From Komagataeibacter xylinus (GTDB lineage Bacteria; Pseudomonadota; Alphaproteobacteria; Acetobacterales; Acetobacteraceae): a stretch of DNA of 64,000 bases. Below are positions 62,828-64,000 of the stretch, piece after piece. The position numbers and the translations under genes are program-made. The stretch's first letter is position 1; the number at the start of each line of letters is the position of its first letter. Location: assembly GCF_031081985.1 (NCBI RefSeq), contig NZ_JARWSK010000001.1:1-64000 (forward strand), read 5' to 3'. The notes under the pieces were generated by a model, which saw only the letters and a list, made by a program, of their open reading frames with translations, made no database searches and was not told the DNA's origin.

Positions 62828-64000
62828 AAAGCTGGAGCCTGTCTACACGCATCATCAGCAGTGTACTCATGGTCGTCATACTGGGGCTGCTTGTCCTCAG
62901 CTTCGCCGTGGGCGGATTTACCCGTTACGAGGTGACGGAACGGCTGGACAATTCCCTGCAGGAGGTTTCCGAGCGCCTGCAGACGGCGGTGGCGACGCGA
63001 CTGCACGATTCCGGCGCGGCGCCATCCATCGCCTGGCTGCCGGAGGTCGGGCCGCGCACATTGGCCTATCAGATCGTGGACGTGACCGGGCATGTCGTGC
63101 TGCGTTCCCAGAATGCCCCGCAGGATGCATTCGAGCGCGCGTGGCGGACCGGGTTTGCCAATGTTCCGCATTTTCGCGTTTATGTCGCGTCACCCGTGGC
63201 GGAGAAATACCGTGTCCTTGTGGGGGAACCGACCTTCCACCGGCGCGAGGCCGTCCGGCGCGCGATGCTGATCTCTGTCGTGCCCATGCTGCTTTTCCTG
63301 CCGGTGATCTGGTTGCTGGTGCGCCTGATCGTGCGGCGCGCCCTGCGCCCGCTGGACCGCCTGCATGACGAGATGCGCGCACGTGGCAGCGGCAACCTCC
63401 AGCCCATTCCGCCCCTTGACCTGCCTGATGAACTGATTTCCATCCAGCGCGCGATCAATACGTTGCTGGCGCGACTGGAGGCGGCGCTTTCTACCGAGCG
63501 GGCTTTTGCCGCCAGCGCCGCGCATGAACTGCGCAACCCGCTGGCCGCGCTGCTGGCACAGGTGCAGATGCTGGGCCGGATGGTGCCCGCAGGATCGGAT
63601 GCGTACAGGCGGGTGGACATCATTGGCGACCGGACCCGCCGCTTGGGGCGCACGGTGGAAAAGCTGCTGCAGTTTTCACGCGCCTCGTCCGGTGTCGCCT
63701 TCCGGCGTGACCGTTTTGACCTGCTGACCGTTGTGCATGTGCTGGTCGATGACCTTGGCCATAACCCGCATGATGGCCGGAGTATCGGCCTGACACCCAA
63801 TGGTGTTGACCATATATTCGTGCATGGCGACATGGACGCTACCGGCATCATGCTGCGCAACCTGCTTGAGAACGCCCTGCTGCATGGGAGGGACAGCGCA
63901 CCCGTGCGGGTGGCTGTCCTGCCTGGTGGTGGCATTGACATCACCAATGACTGCCCCGCGCTGCCACCGGACGTGCTGGCGCGCCTGACCAGCCCGTTCG
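62824..64000 (+). CDS. Sensor histidine kinase, partial (cut by window end)
   Basis: 392 codons seen, no stop. Two membrane segments (about residues 10-32 and 149-169) enclose a periplasmic sensor of about 115 residues without obvious metal motifs, then a HAMP linker (RRALRPLDRLHDEMRARG), the H-box SAAHELRNPLA with H234 and the N-box NLLENALLHG. It probably phosphorylates the adjacent response regulator in response to periplasmic metal or envelope stress. ATG 62824 overlaps the regulator stop. Confidence 0.92.
   Translation, partial: MKSWSLSTRIISSVLMVVILGLLVLSFAVGGFTRYEVTERLDNSLQEVSERLQTAVATRLHDSGAAPSIAWLPEVGPRTLAYQIVDVTGHVVLRSQNAPQDAFERAWRTGFANVPHFRVYVASPVAEKYRVLVGEPTFHRREAVRRAMLISVVPMLLFLPVIWLLVRLIVRRALRPLDRLHDEMRARGSGNLQPIPPLDLPDELISIQRAINTLLARLEAALSTERAFAASAAHELRNPLAALLAQVQMLGRMVPAGSDAYRRVDIIGDRTRRLGRTVEKLLQFSRASSGVAFRRDRFDLLTVVHVLVDDLGHNPHDGRSIGLTPNGVDHIFVHGDMDATGIMLRNLLENALLHGRDSAPVRVAVLPGGGIDITNDCPALPPDVLARLTSPF

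Noticed and set aside
1-64000. CRISPR array, tRNA, rRNA or phage attachment site
   Set aside because: No regularly spaced repeats, cloverleaf or rRNA-like sequence was seen; repeats found are operators or IS ends.

Overview
The window looks like an accessory region of an acetic acid bacterium (Acetobacteraceae, Komagataeibacter/Gluconacetobacter type). This is inferred from the high G+C, the PQQ sugar/sorbosone dehydrogenase, the class C beta-lactamase and the mix of small oxidoreductase operons; no rRNA or marker gene is present to prove it. The content is a patchwork of short redox and detoxification operons, each beside its own regulator (13 regulators in 64 kb), with IS3-family elements and several decayed genes.

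Layout. 1-1274: an IS3-family element whose right end supplies the stop codon of a DUF1348 gene, with a gutted GlxA-type regulator beside it. 1975-7780: an MFS pump divergent from a TetR regulator, then SDR, SRPBCC, BdcA-like SDR, aldo/keto reductase and GST genes; three copies of one operator-like motif link them. 7838-9906: a nimT/nimR-like transporter/AraC pair. 10222-12167: an A+T-rich orphan gene and an ampC interrupted by one amber codon.

12686-23049 is the most interesting block: a MocR-type regulator followed by a complete Nit1C cluster (MSMEG_0572/Sll0783 protein, nitrilase, radical SAM protein, GNAT acetyltransferase, AIR-synthase-like protein, MSMEG_0565 glycosyltransferase, MSMEG_0570 protein, MSMEG_0569 flavoprotein) extended by a PrpE-like acyl-CoA synthetase. 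Related clusters are linked to cyanide/nitrile nitrogen use, but the chemistry of most members is unknown. The same 11-bp word lies in front of the MocR gene and in front of the first cluster gene.

23195-48718: ALDH and Old Yellow Enzyme with an HxlR regulator; a secreted alpha/beta hydrolase; SDR/LysR, AEC/LysR, LysE/Lrp and LysR/MdaB pairs, the last with a sorbosone-dehydrogenase-like gene; a deoR-gfo-UPF0303 operon; a quinone oxidoreductase remnant; chaB; a TetX-like monooxygenase with a TetR/SDR pair; a metallophosphoesterase; a nitronate monooxygenase; a decayed Phd/PIN toxin-antitoxin pair; an aldo/keto reductase; and a carotenoid oxygenase with a membrane partner divergent from a TetR. 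49439-52384: one IS3 element nested in another, flanked by fragments of two unrelated genes. 52583-55950: a NemR-like TetR with YqhD-like alcohol dehydrogenase and ALDH, with four GACCGGTC operator sites. 56096-64000: a Fur-box-like palindrome upstream of a Cus/Czc-type RND efflux operon (outer membrane factor, adaptor, pump) fused by overlaps to a two-component system whose kinase runs off the window.
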